A stretch of 64,000 bases of DNA from Bacteroidota bacterium (GCA_021777835.1 JAJYDC010000003.1:124001-188000), one strand, 5' to 3'; positions 1 through 10,107 are shown, numbered from the stretch's first letter. Numbers and translations are program-made. Notes: a model not told the origin generated them from the sequence alone.

Positions 1-660
1 TCCTCCGCCCAATATTAGTATAATATTCTTATTTAAGTCAAAACCTAATTTCTTTTTTAATGGGGCTATTTCATTTGATTTCAGCGGGTTAGAAAATTTC
101 TCATTTAGTATGAATGGGAATAAGTGAAGTTTATCCCTGGTTATTCCTTTGTTGACACACCAGTTTATTAATCTCTCGCTGAAAACAATAAAGTTCTGAT
201 CCTTCCTTAAAAACCATAAGGGGTGTGCTGTGTATGGGTCGGTAACAACTGTAATTACCGGAGCTTCTATGTTAAGTTCTTCTAAAACCTCAATTAAAGG
301 TTGAATCAAGAAAAAATGAAATATGATAACTTTATCCGGTTTCGTTTCTCTGAATAATTCACGCAAGTATGGCTTAACAAAAAATGAAATTGTGTTACTA
401 TTCATTTTACCTATAACAGAAGATTTATAAACCAAATATAAAGTCTGATATAACCATCTTGCCTTTGCTTGAAGTATCCTGTAACCGTCTTCAATTAGCC
501 ATTTAACTATTTTATTCGTTTTCTTAAAACCGTCAATAAGTATCGGATCTATTTCATCCCCGTAATTATGAGTTAGGGTATTGGCTATCGACTTTGCCGG
601 TGCTAGATGTCCGCCGCCTGTTTTAAGATATAATAAAAAATATTTTTTCTTTTGATTCAT
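1..660 (-). CDS. MGDG-synthase-like glycosyltransferase (3' end beyond window)
   Basis: Reading from the ATG at 660 to the window edge gives 220 uninterrupted codons; the C-terminal half lies outside. The N-terminus is MNQKKKYFLLYLKTGGGHLA, a hydrophobic strand followed by the GGGH loop typical of monogalactosyldiacylglycerol-synthase/MurG-type GT-B enzymes. Further on is TVVTDPYTAHPLWF, which matches the acceptor-domain region of that family, and the visible part ends in ILILGGG, the usual opening of the nucleotide-sugar-binding half. These enzymes transfer a sugar from a UDP-sugar to a lipid at the membrane. It lies 6 bp downstream of another GT-like gene (667-1983), so the two are probably co-transcribed. 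The exact donor and acceptor cannot be told from sequence. Confidence 0.8.
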   Translation of the reverse strand, partial: MNQKKKYFLLYLKTGGGHLAPAKSIANTLTHNYGDEIDPILIDGFKKTNKIVKWLIEDGYRILQAKARWLYQTLYLVYKSSVIGKMNSNTISFFVKPYLRELFRETKPDKVIIFHFFLIQPLIEVLEELNIEAPVITVVTDPYTAHPLWFLRKDQNFIVFSERLINWCVNKGITRDKLHLFPFILNEKFSNPLKSNEIAPLKKKLGFDLNKNIILILGGG

Positions 661-666
661 AATTAA

Positions 667-1983
667 TTAACGTAAAATAGGTGAATCTTCATGCGTCATT
701 TTACCTGTTTCAAGTATTTCGAGAATTTTATACGTCCCAAGTTTCCTTGCCTTTAAGAATCCTGACCAAGCCGCTTCCGCAAGCCTCCCTCTATTAAGCA
801 AATCAAACAGCCATTGATCTGTATATTCGGGGTTTTCTTGTTTAATTCCCGCCTGTATTTCATATAACCATTTTGCATTGAATTGTTCTTGTGAACCTAT
901 TGCTGGAGTCATAATAATTGGAAGTCCTAAACCTGCATAAAACGAAAGCTCGCTAGGCTTTGTCCATAAAATATCTGTTGTGCGTATTGCATTGTTAAAC
1001 TTAATAAAATATTCTTCTAATTTATCGGAATAAATAATGTTTATATTATCATTGTTCGGACTAATCTCTTTCTTTACATTCTCAAAATAATCTTTTACAT
1101 TTTCCTTTGTGCCTGCAGCTAAGTTTAATCTAATTTCACCCGCCTTCAGTTTTTTCTTAAGACTTACCGCAATAGTTCTTCCGATTTCCTTTTGTGCTCC
1201 TGCGCCTCCTACACCATAAGTTATTGTAAGTTTCCTTGCATTTTCAAACTTGCAATTATCTTCCCCGAGAAAATATCTAACCCCCTTTTCATGCATTCCC
1301 CAAAAGCGATTATTTGGATCAAGATAATATAACCTTTGCGTTAAGTCTGCAATTAATACTTTTAAATCCTTTCCGCCTAATAAGTCTTCCGATAAAGGGA
1401 AGCCGGTTATAAAAATTCTCTCCGCTGGAACACCATATGCACTCAGCCTTTGTGCGGCTTTGCCGCAAGGCGCAAAATAAATTATCCTGCTTTCCCATGG
1501 CTCTGCCGCTACCCAAACCCTATTCAAATCTGCATCGCAAATAATACAGTAAATACCGTCGTATCCGCTTAAATCCGCTGCAATCGCAGGTGCAAAAAAA
1601 GAGGTTACTAAAGGTAAATGCTTTGTGCTTATTTTTTTCAACATCCCTGAGCACAACCCCTTCTTTATACTCGATGCTAAAAGATCAACTTGAAATGTTT
1701 TGTTCGATAAATTTCTCATCGGATAAAATGAAGGGATTCTAAGAAACGAATCTAAAATATTAAATACAGGGTTTCCAATAAACGGAATTCCTTTGGCTCG
1801 TGACATAAATTCATAAACGTAAAGAAGCCTGCTCCATAATATCTTTTCAGATGGCGATACTGCATCGTTGGCGCCGACTAATATTACTTCTTCTTCAGCA
1901 ATATTACGCAGTGGGTCTACTGCTCGAAGATGACCATAGCCCATGCTTGCAGATACAACCCAAGCCTTCTTATTTGATTCCAA
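667..1983 (-). CDS. Glycosyltransferase-like protein, GT-B fold (438 aa)
   Basis: The protein opens AWVVSASMGYGHLRAVDPLR, a strand-loop motif with GYGH in the place of the GGGH motif of its downstream neighbour. The middle contains YDGIYCIICDADLNRVW, and the second half carries TYGVGGAGAQKEIG, like the donor-binding loop of GT28/MGDG-synthase proteins. No signal peptide or membrane segment is evident. The start is a TTG at 1983-1981, chosen because AAGGA lies eight bases upstream and the coding pattern begins there. It is the first gene of a tight minus-strand pair and is divergent from the alpha-2-macroglobulin gene. A glycolipid or cell-envelope glycan role is inferred; the substrate is unknown, and it could be a non-catalytic paralogue. 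Confidence 0.6.
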   Translation of the reverse strand: MESNKKAWVVSASMGYGHLRAVDPLRNIAEEEVILVGANDAVSPSEKILWSRLLYVYEFMSRAKGIPFIGNPVFNILDSFLRIPSFYPMRNLSNKTFQVDLLASSIKKGLCSGMLKKISTKHLPLVTSFFAPAIAADLSGYDGIYCIICDADLNRVWVAAEPWESRIIYFAPCGKAAQRLSAYGVPAERIFITGFPLSEDLLGGKDLKVLIADLTQRLYYLDPNNRFWGMHEKGVRYFLGEDNCKFENARKLTITYGVGGAGAQKEIGRTIAVSLKKKLKAGEIRLNLAAGTKENVKDYFENVKKEISPNNDNINIIYSDKLEEYFIKFNNAIRTTDILWTKPSELSFYAGLGLPIIMTPAIGSQEQFNAKWLYEIQAGIKQENPEYTDQWLFDLLNRGRLAEAAWSGFLKARKLGTYKILEILETGKMTHEDSPILR

Positions 1984-2219
1984 TATCTAAGTCCTTAAAT
2001 AATATTCTTTCCTAGTGATGTAAATATATAACTTGAATTGTTAAGAAGATGTTAAGAAATATCCGTCATTATAATATTACAAAGGTATGTGATCGTTAAG
2101 TCTAATTGATGCCGTTTTTATTAAGCTAAGTTTTGCCCAAAATTCTATTATATTTCAAATTGAAAGTTAGTTGTTCTTCATATTTAAGTCTATTTGTTGA
2201 AATTAACCATATTATTATC

Positions 2220-5200
2220 ATGAATTATAAATTACACAAATTATTATTCCTGCTGTTTGCATATGTTTCTTTTTCTGCTCAATCGGTACTAATTGCTCAA
2301 GTTAGCGAAAGCAATTTTAACGATCGCTTCAATCTTTCAAGTTATACGGTATTTACTCCCGGAAGCAGCGTTACTGTTAATCTTTTTTCTAATTCGAAAA
2401 CAGATAATAATTTCCAATTCAGACTTTTTAAGATTACCGATCCGGTTAAATTCTTTTCAAAAATAGATAAGAACTCGCTTAGGATAAATTTTGATATTTG
2501 GGCAAACGATAGAGAGGTCCTCCTTAAGTATACAAAATTAGTTAAACAGTGGAACTCTGTTATAAATACATCCGGAAATTTTGGAGCTAATAATAACTTA
2601 ACCATTGGCAAGATCAATGATGCAGGAACATATATCCTTCAAGCCATAAAAGGCGACCGTGTTGCCTATTGCGGAATTGCCGTAACTGACTTAGCCATCA
2701 TATATAAAAATAGCGGACGTCAGGTTCTTGCCTATGTGGCTGATTCTAAAACCGGCGATGTAATAAAAAATACTAAGTTCAGTCTGTATAACGACAATAA
2801 ACTTTTAGCCGAAAAGGATGCTGATAGCTCTGGCCTTGTATTATTTTCAATTAAGGAGAGTATAGATTTCAGCGATGAAAATGCTCTGCTCGTCGCAAAA
2901 TCTAAAGATGAAACAATTTTAAGCGATCCTTATTTCTATTTCCGTTTGGACGCTAAACCATATATTGCTTATATATATACTAATCAGCCTGTATACCGTC
3001 CGGGGCAAACTGTCTTTTATAAAGCTATAATACGTGAGCGGAATGGTAATGCTCTTATGAATGTTCCGGGCGAAAAATTTAGCGTTATAATTAGAACCCA
3101 AAATAGAAAAGAGATTTTTACTAAGGAGATGACTACTAATCAGTTCGGCGCAATCACCGGAAGCTTTAAGCTTAATAGCGATGCTGAACTCGGTAATTAC
3201 TCAATTATACTTGTAAAAGATGATCAGCCGTACTTTGGTTCATTTAGCGTCGAAGAATATAAAAAACCTGAATATTTGGTAACTGTTTCAACTCTTAAAA
3301 ATCAATATGCAGTAAACGATACACTTAATGCAGTCGTTTCTGCTAAGTATTACTTCGGCTCACCTGTTTTGGGCGGCCAAGTAAATATTAAAGTCTTTAG
3401 ACAACGGTATTGGAGACCATGGTGGCTTGGCTCTACTTATTCATGGTTCTATAACTCTTTCAATATGAGGAGGATTAATTATCATAGCCCAAGCGAATTA
3501 ATCACTCAGCAGGAAGGTTCTCTTGATAAAAACGGAGAGTATATTTTTCATTATAAAGTTGACTCAACTCTTAGCGATGATTTTACCTATACTATTGAGG
3601 CTGAAGTAACAGACGCTTCGCGCCAAACTGTTTCCGGCTCTGAGGATATCTTTATAACAAGAGGTAGTTTCAATATTTCAACTTCTCCCGATAAATACTT
3701 CGTTGAATTAGGTAGACCGATTGACTTAAATGTCACTGCCTCAGATTTCACAGGTAAACCGGTAAAAACTAATTTCGAATTAGTAGTAAATTATCCGGAA
3801 CAGAATAATCAAAATAAAAACTATTTCAGACCTCCTAGCGACACGCTAAAAGGTTCTACCGATTCTTTAGGAAAAGGCGTCATTACTTTCCTGCCGCGCC
3901 AGCTTTATCAAGGAGGTTATAATTACTTGGTTATCGCTAAAGATGAAAAGGGAAGACGTATTACTGCAACTGGATATTTTACTATTGGCGATTATCACGG
4001 AAATACGTTTGAGGGGAGTAACTATGGTGTGCAGATTGAAACTGATAAGGATTCTTATATCATGGGAGATACTATTAATACCGTCATTTCTCTTTCTCAA
4101 CCCGATGCCCAAATTCTCGTTAGCTATGAAGCGGCTAATTTCCTTGGCTATAAGATCTACAACGTTAAAGGCACTACCCTAAACATAAAAAAAATACTGA
4201 CGTCTGATTTCTCCCCAAGCTTTAATATTTCTGTTACCTTTATGAAGGATAAACAGCTTTATACTAGTTCAAAGCTCGTGGGCGTTCTTGATAAAGAAAA
4301 GCTCCTTAACATTTCTTTGAAACCGTCAAAGAAGATAGTTAAACCCGGCGAAGATGCTTCCTATCAAATACTTGTTACAGACCAAAAAGGCAGACCGGTG
4401 AAAAATGTAGACCTCTCATTTGGTATGATAGACGAGAGTATTTATTCTATAATGAAGGATAATACGCCTGAGATTCAAAACTTCTTCTATGCACCCTCAT
4501 ATTCATTTATCCCCGTTTATAGCTCACTTCAAAATAATAATTATAACGGATCAAGCAGAAGAATGCTATTAACAGATAAAGATTTAAATGCTGAGGATAA
4601 ATTAAGCGCGAAAGGAAATGCCGCTGTCTCAGGAAAGCTAATTTCACGACCTGGTTTTGTTAAATATAAAAACATCTTCGTAATACTTAGCGGAGATAAG
4701 TATTTCTACAAAGTTAAGACAGATACACTCGGCAATTATAATTTTGAAGATATTGTTGCAGGTAGCTACGACGCATACATTCTCCTGGATAACGCTGAAT
4801 TGCTTTACAAAGGAAAAACAGATGTAACAGGAAAAGTCTCACAAAACTTTGACCTGGGAGATTTCCAAAATACAGTACCGACTCCTCCTCCTCCGCGATT
4901 TCTCGGCGGACATGATTTTATTAGAATGAATTCCGGTATGTTGCTAGGTGCTCGTGCTCCGCAAGGAATAATGTTTAAAGGTATGAATGAAACTCAATAT
5001 ATCCAGCCTCAGATTAGATCTAACTTCGTAGATGCTCTAATATGGCAGCCTGATGTTGTTACTAATGATAATGGAATTGCTGATGTCAACTTTAAGATGC
5101 CGGATAACTTAACTACTTGGCGGGCTACCGTAAAAGGAATTACTGCAAATACTGAAGTCGGACAGCAAGAAGACAAAATAATCTCACGAAAGAGTTTATT

Positions 5201-7217
5201 AGTAAGAATTGAAGCACCGAGATTCTTTAGACAGGGTGACGAAGTAACTATTTCTACAATAGTCCATAATTATTTAAGCAGCACAAAGAATGTTAAGATT
5301 TCTTTTGCACCTAAAAATGTTACGCTTGTCGAATCAAGAATTGATAAGAAGGGAACAGGGGAAAATGAAAAATGGAATAAAAGAAATTCATATGTAGTCC
5401 CTATCCCAAATAATTCCGAAGTAATAATTGATTGGAAAGTTAAAGTAATTAATCCCTCGGATAGTGCGTCTTTATTTGCCGAAGCTTTAACTAATGAAGA
5501 ATCTGATGCAGTTGAATTAAAAATCCCGGTACATCCTGCAGGAACTAAAGTAATTAGTCCTGTAATTGCAGATATTGCCGGAAAAATTTCGGATAAGAAA
5601 ATTGAATTTACTATTCCTAAGAATTCAGATGTGAGAGCAGCGAATTTTTACTTCTCAGTCTCTCCTTCACTTGCCGGAACAATACTAAAGGCTCTTGATG
5701 ATCTCGTCGGCTATCCTTACGGATGTGTTGAACAAACCATGAGCCGCTTCCTGCCGTCTATAATAGTTGCAAATACTTTTAAAAAAATAAATGCTCCCTT
5801 AAAATCTGAAACTCTTAAGGAACTGCCCATTGTTGTTGACGCCGGACTGAAAAGACTATACAGCTTTCAACACTCCGATGGCGGCTGGGGCTGGTGGACT
5901 AATGATCAGACAAATCCTTATATGACTGCGTATGTTATATATGGAATGAGCCTTGCTAAAAATGCCGGATACTCAGTTGATTCTGTCTCTTTTAATAATG
6001 GAATTGAAAACCTGACCCGGCAATTAAAAAATTATAGTAACCTTGATCCGACTACAACTGCTTTTATGCTTTATGCATATACAACCGCTATGAAAGGGAT
6101 GCAGTTTGATCAACTAACTTATTCAAAAATTATAAATGATCTAATTCAAAAGGACTTGAACTCCTATGCTCTTGCGCTGCTTTCTATTTCGTTGAAAAAT
6201 ATGAATTCCCAAAGCCTTCTACCCTCTATTTTAGAAAAATTAACCAAATCAGTCCATGAAGATAAATCATTTGCTTATTGGAGCGGAAAAGAATGGCATT
6301 ATTCATGGCAGGAAGATAAAGTACAAACTACTGCATTTGTAGTGAAGGCATTACTCGAAAATAATTCTGATCATGCGCTTATCTCTAAAGCTGTTAGATG
6401 GCTGCTTAATCAGAAGAAGGGATTTTCATGGCAGTCTACCCAGCAAACTGCTAGCGTTATTTTTGCTCTTTCTGATTACCTTAAATCAACTAATGAACTT
6501 AATCCCGACTTCAATGTATCCATCTTCTTGAATAACAATGAAATTCTTACAAAACGATTTACCAAAACAGATATCTTCAACGAAGAGCCGACAATTAAAA
6601 TTAATAATTTTAAGAATCACCTTTTAAAGCTGGGTGTGAATAAAATAACTATAAAAAAGACTGGTAATGGTATCCTTTATTTTAGCGGAGTAATAAAATC
6701 CTATTTGAGTGGAAAGAAGATTGCTGTTTCAAATAAAAAAATACATGTTAAGCGTGAGTATTATATTTTAAAACCTCAGCAAAGCGATAATAAAATCATT
6801 TATTCAAAAGAAAAACTTAATGGCGAGGTTAGTTCGGGTGCCTTAATTCTTGTTAAAACCCATGTTGATGTAGACGAAAAAAATCTTCAATACTTAATTC
6901 TTGAAGATATGCTTCCTTCGGGTTTTGAAGCTGTTAAAGATGAAGACAACTATCAAATTGAAGGAGAGAATAATAATAGGTACTACGGAGGTTTTGGACT
7001 TAAACCAATTCGATGGTTTTACGCCGATAAAGAATATCATGACGATAAAGTCTCTTTCTTTATCACAAACGCCGATAAATCAATGGACTTTTCTTATATC
7101 ATACGCGCGGAAATCCCCGGTGAATTTAATGTCTCACCGGCACAATGCTATTTAATGTACTATCCCGAAGTTGCAGGAAGCAGCGCATCTGAAAAAATAA
7201 AGGTGCGTGATCGTTGA
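2220..7217 (+). CDS. Alpha-2-macroglobulin family protein with thioester motif
   Basis: A 1665-residue exported protein, longer frames upstream being unsupported: the ATG at 2220 begins a clear signal peptide (MNYKLHKLLFLLFAYVSFSA). The MG2-type domain begins around residue 250 (YTNQPVYRPGQTVFYKA), further macroglobulin domains follow, and the A2M domain lies around residue 940 (LIWQPDVVTNDNG, then NLTTWRATVKG). The thioester domain has the motif GCVEQ with the reactive Cys at residue 1169 and an alpha-toroid after it (DGGWGWW, KGFSWQSTQQTA). Bacterial homologues trap foreign proteases in the periplasm and are often encoded beside penicillin-binding protein 1C; none is adjacent here. The C-terminus has no T9SS sorting domain. 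A periplasmic, possibly membrane-attached, protease inhibitor is the likely role. Confidence 0.93.
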   Translation: MNYKLHKLLFLLFAYVSFSAQSVLIAQVSESNFNDRFNLSSYTVFTPGSSVTVNLFSNSKTDNNFQFRLFKITDPVKFFSKIDKNSLRINFDIWANDREVLLKYTKLVKQWNSVINTSGNFGANNNLTIGKINDAGTYILQAIKGDRVAYCGIAVTDLAIIYKNSGRQVLAYVADSKTGDVIKNTKFSLYNDNKLLAEKDADSSGLVLFSIKESIDFSDENALLVAKSKDETILSDPYFYFRLDAKPYIAYIYTNQPVYRPGQTVFYKAIIRERNGNALMNVPGEKFSVIIRTQNRKEIFTKEMTTNQFGAITGSFKLNSDAELGNYSIILVKDDQPYFGSFSVEEYKKPEYLVTVSTLKNQYAVNDTLNAVVSAKYYFGSPVLGGQVNIKVFRQRYWRPWWLGSTYSWFYNSFNMRRINYHSPSELITQQEGSLDKNGEYIFHYKVDSTLSDDFTYTIEAEVTDASRQTVSGSEDIFITRGSFNISTSPDKYFVELGRPIDLNVTASDFTGKPVKTNFELVVNYPEQNNQNKNYFRPPSDTLKGSTDSLGKGVITFLPRQLYQGGYNYLVIAKDEKGRRITATGYFTIGDYHGNTFEGSNYGVQIETDKDSYIMGDTINTVISLSQPDAQILVSYEAANFLGYKIYNVKGTTLNIKKILTSDFSPSFNISVTFMKDKQLYTSSKLVGVLDKEKLLNISLKPSKKIVKPGEDASYQILVTDQKGRPVKNVDLSFGMIDESIYSIMKDNTPEIQNFFYAPSYSFIPVYSSLQNNNYNGSSRRMLLTDKDLNAEDKLSAKGNAAVSGKLISRPGFVKYKNIFVILSGDKYFYKVKTDTLGNYNFEDIVAGSYDAYILLDNAELLYKGKTDVTGKVSQNFDLGDFQNTVPTPPPPRFLGGHDFIRMNSGMLLGARAPQGIMFKGMNETQYIQPQIRSNFVDALIWQPDVVTNDNGIADVNFKMPDNLTTWRATVKGITANTEVGQQEDKIISRKSLLVRIEAPRFFRQGDEVTISTIVHNYLSSTKNVKISFAPKNVTLVESRIDKKGTGENEKWNKRNSYVVPIPNNSEVIIDWKVKVINPSDSASLFAEALTNEESDAVELKIPVHPAGTKVISPVIADIAGKISDKKIEFTIPKNSDVRAANFYFSVSPSLAGTILKALDDLVGYPYGCVEQTMSRFLPSIIVANTFKKINAPLKSETLKELPIVVDAGLKRLYSFQHSDGGWGWWTNDQTNPYMTAYVIYGMSLAKNAGYSVDSVSFNNGIENLTRQLKNYSNLDPTTTAFMLYAYTTAMKGMQFDQLTYSKIINDLIQKDLNSYALALLSISLKNMNSQSLLPSILEKLTKSVHEDKSFAYWSGKEWHYSWQEDKVQTTAFVVKALLENNSDHALISKAVRWLLNQKKGFSWQSTQQTASVIFALSDYLKSTNELNPDFNVSIFLNNNEILTKRFTKTDIFNEEPTIKINNFKNHLLKLGVNKITIKKTGNGILYFSGVIKSYLSGKKIAVSNKKIHVKREYYILKPQQSDNKIIYSKEKLNGEVSSGALILVKTHVDVDEKNLQYLILEDMLPSGFEAVKDEDNYQIEGENNNRYYGGFGLKPIRWFYADKEYHDDKVSFFITNADKSMDFSYIIRAEIPGEFNVSPAQCYLMYYPEVAGSSASEKIKVRDR

Positions 7218-7912
7218 GTAATTTTATTTATAGCATATTAGAACTTAAAATCTCAGACCGATTATTTTCTTCCGGTAAACTTATACCTCTGATCTGCGCT
7301 CGAAGTATAGCTACTTCCCGTCATCTGCATGCCGTAAGAGTATTTGTATTTTTTGTTAGAATTTGCTAGTTAGTATTAATTACATTTTTCTTACTTGATA
7401 ATCAATTACTCAATTCTTTTAAATAATTTTATCATATTTGAATAATCTAAATTTACTTCTCCTATATTAAATGTTTTTAGATCTTCATAGTCTCCCTACT
7501 TGAGTTAAAAATCATGCTAATCCCATAATTAAGTAAATCAAGGTTCAGACATCATCATTCGTATATACCCAAATTCCTTCTAACGTATTAAATAAGCGTC
7601 ACTTGCAGAGAATTATTCAGTATAGCCGATACTTTCAAAACTTTGCAATTTGTTTATGGTGTTTGAGCACCGCCTAAACAATCAAGTATCTAAATACTTC
7701 TATACCTCTCAACAGCTGGTTTAAATTATTGCATTTTTCATCTTATTTCCCTCTTATAAGAAATAATCAGGTACTTTAGTTACAAGTTCTTAAATATGAA
7801 AACATTAGTTTGCATATTTCATGTAAATTTTTGAATAATCTGCTTGGCATATATATTGATTTTTAAACGACGTATGTTAAAACTTATTTTTTAACAATAA
7901 AGATTGAAAAAT
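7218..7912 (+). other. Intergenic region without a recognisable gene
   Basis: About 695 AT-rich bases between the macroglobulin gene and korD. Both strands are broken by many stops, and no tRNA, repeat array or strong hairpin was seen. The korD promoter should lie in the last 100 bases, where a weak TTGAAT and TATATT-like pair occurs near 7831-7857, but spacing and match are poor. Confidence 0.5.
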
Positions 7913-8149
7913 ATGATAAAGGGAACTGTACTTATCGACCGGGATATCTGTAAAGGATGTGAGCTGTGTATAGTTGCATGTCCTCAAGAAAGTCTTGGCT
8001 TATCTAAACAAATTAACATAAATGGCTACCGGTTTGCTGAACTTATTCAGGATAATTGTACCGGCTGTGTTAATTGCGCTCTTGTATGCCCCGACGTAGC
8101 AATAACCGTTTACCGTCAACCAAAATCGGCAATTAAAAGAGCCGGGTAA
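7913..8149 (+). CDS. korD: 2-oxoglutarate:ferredoxin oxidoreductase delta subunit (2x4Fe-4S ferredoxin)
   Basis: A 78-residue ferredoxin with two CxxCxxCxxxC clusters: Cys13, 16, 19, 23 (CKGCELCIVACP) and Cys49, 52, 55, 59 (CTGCVNCALVCP), each followed by Pro. This is the bacterial 8Fe-8S arrangement of the delta subunit of four-subunit 2-oxoacid:ferredoxin oxidoreductases. It passes electrons from the TPP site to external ferredoxin. I took the ATG at 7913 rather than the TTG at 7904 because the conserved part begins only a few residues in. It is first in a D-A-B-C order, the same order as the epsilonproteobacterial oorDABC operon. The substrate is inferred from the neighbouring subunits. 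Confidence 0.88.
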   Translation: MIKGTVLIDRDICKGCELCIVACPQESLGLSKQININGYRFAELIQDNCTGCVNCALVCPDVAITVYRQPKSAIKRAG

Positions 8150-8193
8150 ATAGCAACCTGTGACCTATAAACTTATAAGGATTGGTCTTACAA

Positions 8194-9309
8194 ATGGAAC
8201 AAGAAAAAATATCAAATAGCATTGCCGGTCAAAAAACCGGAGAAGCTCGTCTTATGAAAGGCAATGAAGCATTAGCCGAAGCCGCTATTAGAGCAGGAAT
8301 AGACGCATATTTTGGATATCCCATTACGCCTCAATCTGAAGTGCTCGAATACTTTACTAATGAAATGCCTAAACGTCACGGAGTTGTTCTCCAGGCAGAA
8401 AGTGAAGTTGCCGCAATCAATATGATTTACGGTGCCGCAGGCGCCGGCGGTAGGGTTATGACTTCATCTTCCAGCCCCGGGATTAGTCTGATGCAGGAAG
8501 GTATATCTTATATTGCCTCTGCCCAGTTACCCTGCCTAATTGTTAACGTAAGCCGCGGAGGTCCCGGACTTGGCACAATTCAACCTTCCCAAGGTGACTA
8601 TTTCCAGGCTGTCAAAGGCGGTGGACATGGTGATTATCATCTTGCAGTTCTCGCGCCTTCTTCTGTTCAGGAAATGGCTGATTTTGTTTTTGACGCATTC
8701 CGCATAGCTGAAAAATACCGAACTCCTGCTATGATTTTAGCTGACGGCGCTTTGGGACAAATGATGGAAAAAGTAGTTCTTCCTGAGGAAGGCTCTCTTC
8801 CAAAAACCGAAAAACCTTGGGCTACTACTGGAAAACTAGATTCTCGAGATAGAAATATTATTACATCTCTTTTTATAGAACCTGAACGAATGGAAGTAAT
8901 AAACCTAGGTCTGCAGGAAAAATATAAGCAGATGCAATCAGAAGTAAGGTTTGAAGAGTTTGCTCTTGATGATGCTGAGGTTGCGCTTGTAGCTTTCGGG
9001 CTCTCAGCCCGTATCTGCCAAAAGGTAGTTGACCTTGCCAGGGAAAAGGGTATTAAAGCAGGTTTGCTTAGACCAATTACCCTGTATCCTTTCCCGCATG
9101 ATGCTTTAAGTAAGCTTTCAGAAAAAGTGAACTTCATGCTAGTTGTCGAAATGAATGCAGGTCAAATGGTTGAAGACGTCACATTAGCTGCTAATGGAAA
9201 ATGCCCTGTCTACTTTAAAGGCAGAATGGGCGGAATGATTCCTTCTCCTGAAGACGTGCTGAAAGAATTGGAGTCTCTAGTCGAAAAACAAAGCGTAAGC
9301 CAAGATTAA
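8194..9309 (+). CDS. korA: 2-oxoglutarate:ferredoxin oxidoreductase alpha subunit
   Basis: A 371-residue protein with the pyrimidine-binding domain of the 2-oxoacid:ferredoxin oxidoreductase family: RLMKGNEALAEAAIRAG and FGYPITPQSEVLEYF near the start, then QAESEVAAINMIYGAAGAGG and TSSSSPGISLMQEGISY. The C-terminal domain with RPITLYPFPHDAL is typical of KorA/VorB. With KorB it forms the TPP-containing catalytic core that makes or breaks 2-oxoacids (2-oxoglutarate from succinyl-CoA in the reductive TCA direction). The ATG at 8194 is preceded by AAGG; a TTG twelve bases upstream is less likely. Isovalerate or pyruvate specificity cannot be excluded, but subunit layout and length fit KOR best. 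Confidence 0.88.
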   Translation: MEQEKISNSIAGQKTGEARLMKGNEALAEAAIRAGIDAYFGYPITPQSEVLEYFTNEMPKRHGVVLQAESEVAAINMIYGAAGAGGRVMTSSSSPGISLMQEGISYIASAQLPCLIVNVSRGGPGLGTIQPSQGDYFQAVKGGGHGDYHLAVLAPSSVQEMADFVFDAFRIAEKYRTPAMILADGALGQMMEKVVLPEEGSLPKTEKPWATTGKLDSRDRNIITSLFIEPERMEVINLGLQEKYKQMQSEVRFEEFALDDAEVALVAFGLSARICQKVVDLAREKGIKAGLLRPITLYPFPHDALSKLSEKVNFMLVVEMNAGQMVEDVTLAANGKCPVYFKGRMGGMIPSPEDVLKELESLVEKQSVSQD

Positions 9310-9321
9310 AAGGAAAAACTT

Positions 9322-10107
9322 ATGGAAATTGCATTGGAAACAACAACGGCACCTACTATAAACGGCTTTGAATTGGTATATAAGAAACCTTCTACTTTGA
9401 CGGATACACCATTTCATTATTGCCCAGGATGCGGACATAGCGTTGTTCATAGACTCTTAATGGAAGTAATTGAAGAAATGGGTATCCAGGAACAAACTGT
9501 CGGCGTTGCACCTGTTGGATGCTCTGTCTTTGCATATAATTATATGGATATTGATATGCAGGAAGCTGCTCACGGAAGAGCTAGTGCTGTAGCAACTGGA
9601 GTTAAAAGAATTCTACCTGATAAATTTGTATTCTCTTACCAAGGCGACGGGGACTTAGCCGCCATAGGAACAGCCGAAACTATTCATACCGTAAATCGCG
9701 GCGAAAATATCTTAATGATATTTATCAACAATGCTATCTATGGAATGACAGGCGGACAAATGGCGCCTACAACTCTTCTTAAGCAGGTTACATCTACTTC
9801 TCCTTACGGAAGAAATAAAGAAGCTATGGGCTATCCCCTAAAGATAACCGAACTACTTGCTCAACTTCCCGGAGCTTATTATGTGTCAAGGCAGGCAGTA
9901 TATAATGTTAATTCAGTACGGAAATTGAAAAAATCAATCGAAAAATCTTTTGCATATCAAAAGTTAAACAAAGGAACATGCTTTATTGAAGTAGTTTCAA
10001 ACTGTCCGTCAGGCTGGAAAATGACGCCTGTTGAAAGTAACAAATGGCTTGAAGAAAATATGTTCCCTCAATATCCTTTAGGCGATATTAAAACACCGAA
10101 AGAATAA
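9322..10107 (+). CDS. korB: 2-oxoglutarate:ferredoxin oxidoreductase beta subunit (TPP-binding)
   Basis: A 261-residue protein carrying the TPP-binding half of the enzyme. Near the start is FHYCPGCGHSVVHRLL, the conserved cluster- and TPP-contacting CxGCGH motif, then VGCSVFAYNY and HGRASAVATGVKR. The TPP motif GDGDLAAIG is followed by FINNAIYGMTGGQMAPTT. Start ATG at 9322 with AAGGA upstream, 12 bp after korA. Within the operon it pairs with the alpha subunit. The length matches short KorB/VorA types that lack the long C-terminal extension of pyruvate enzymes. Confidence 0.9.
   Translation: MEIALETTTAPTINGFELVYKKPSTLTDTPFHYCPGCGHSVVHRLLMEVIEEMGIQEQTVGVAPVGCSVFAYNYMDIDMQEAAHGRASAVATGVKRILPDKFVFSYQGDGDLAAIGTAETIHTVNRGENILMIFINNAIYGMTGGQMAPTTLLKQVTSTSPYGRNKEAMGYPLKITELLAQLPGAYYVSRQAVYNVNSVRKLKKSIEKSFAYQKLNKGTCFIEVVSNCPSGWKMTPVESNKWLEENMFPQYPLGDIKTPKE

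Noticed and set aside
2133-2219. N-terminal extension of the macroglobulin frame from a TTG
   Set aside because: The added 29 residues precede a normal signal peptide starting at the ATG at 2220, and no ribosome-binding site supports the TTG.
8667-9137. 156-codon minus-strand frame inside korA
   Set aside because: It is the complement of a conserved coding region, has biased shadow composition and no ribosome-binding site.
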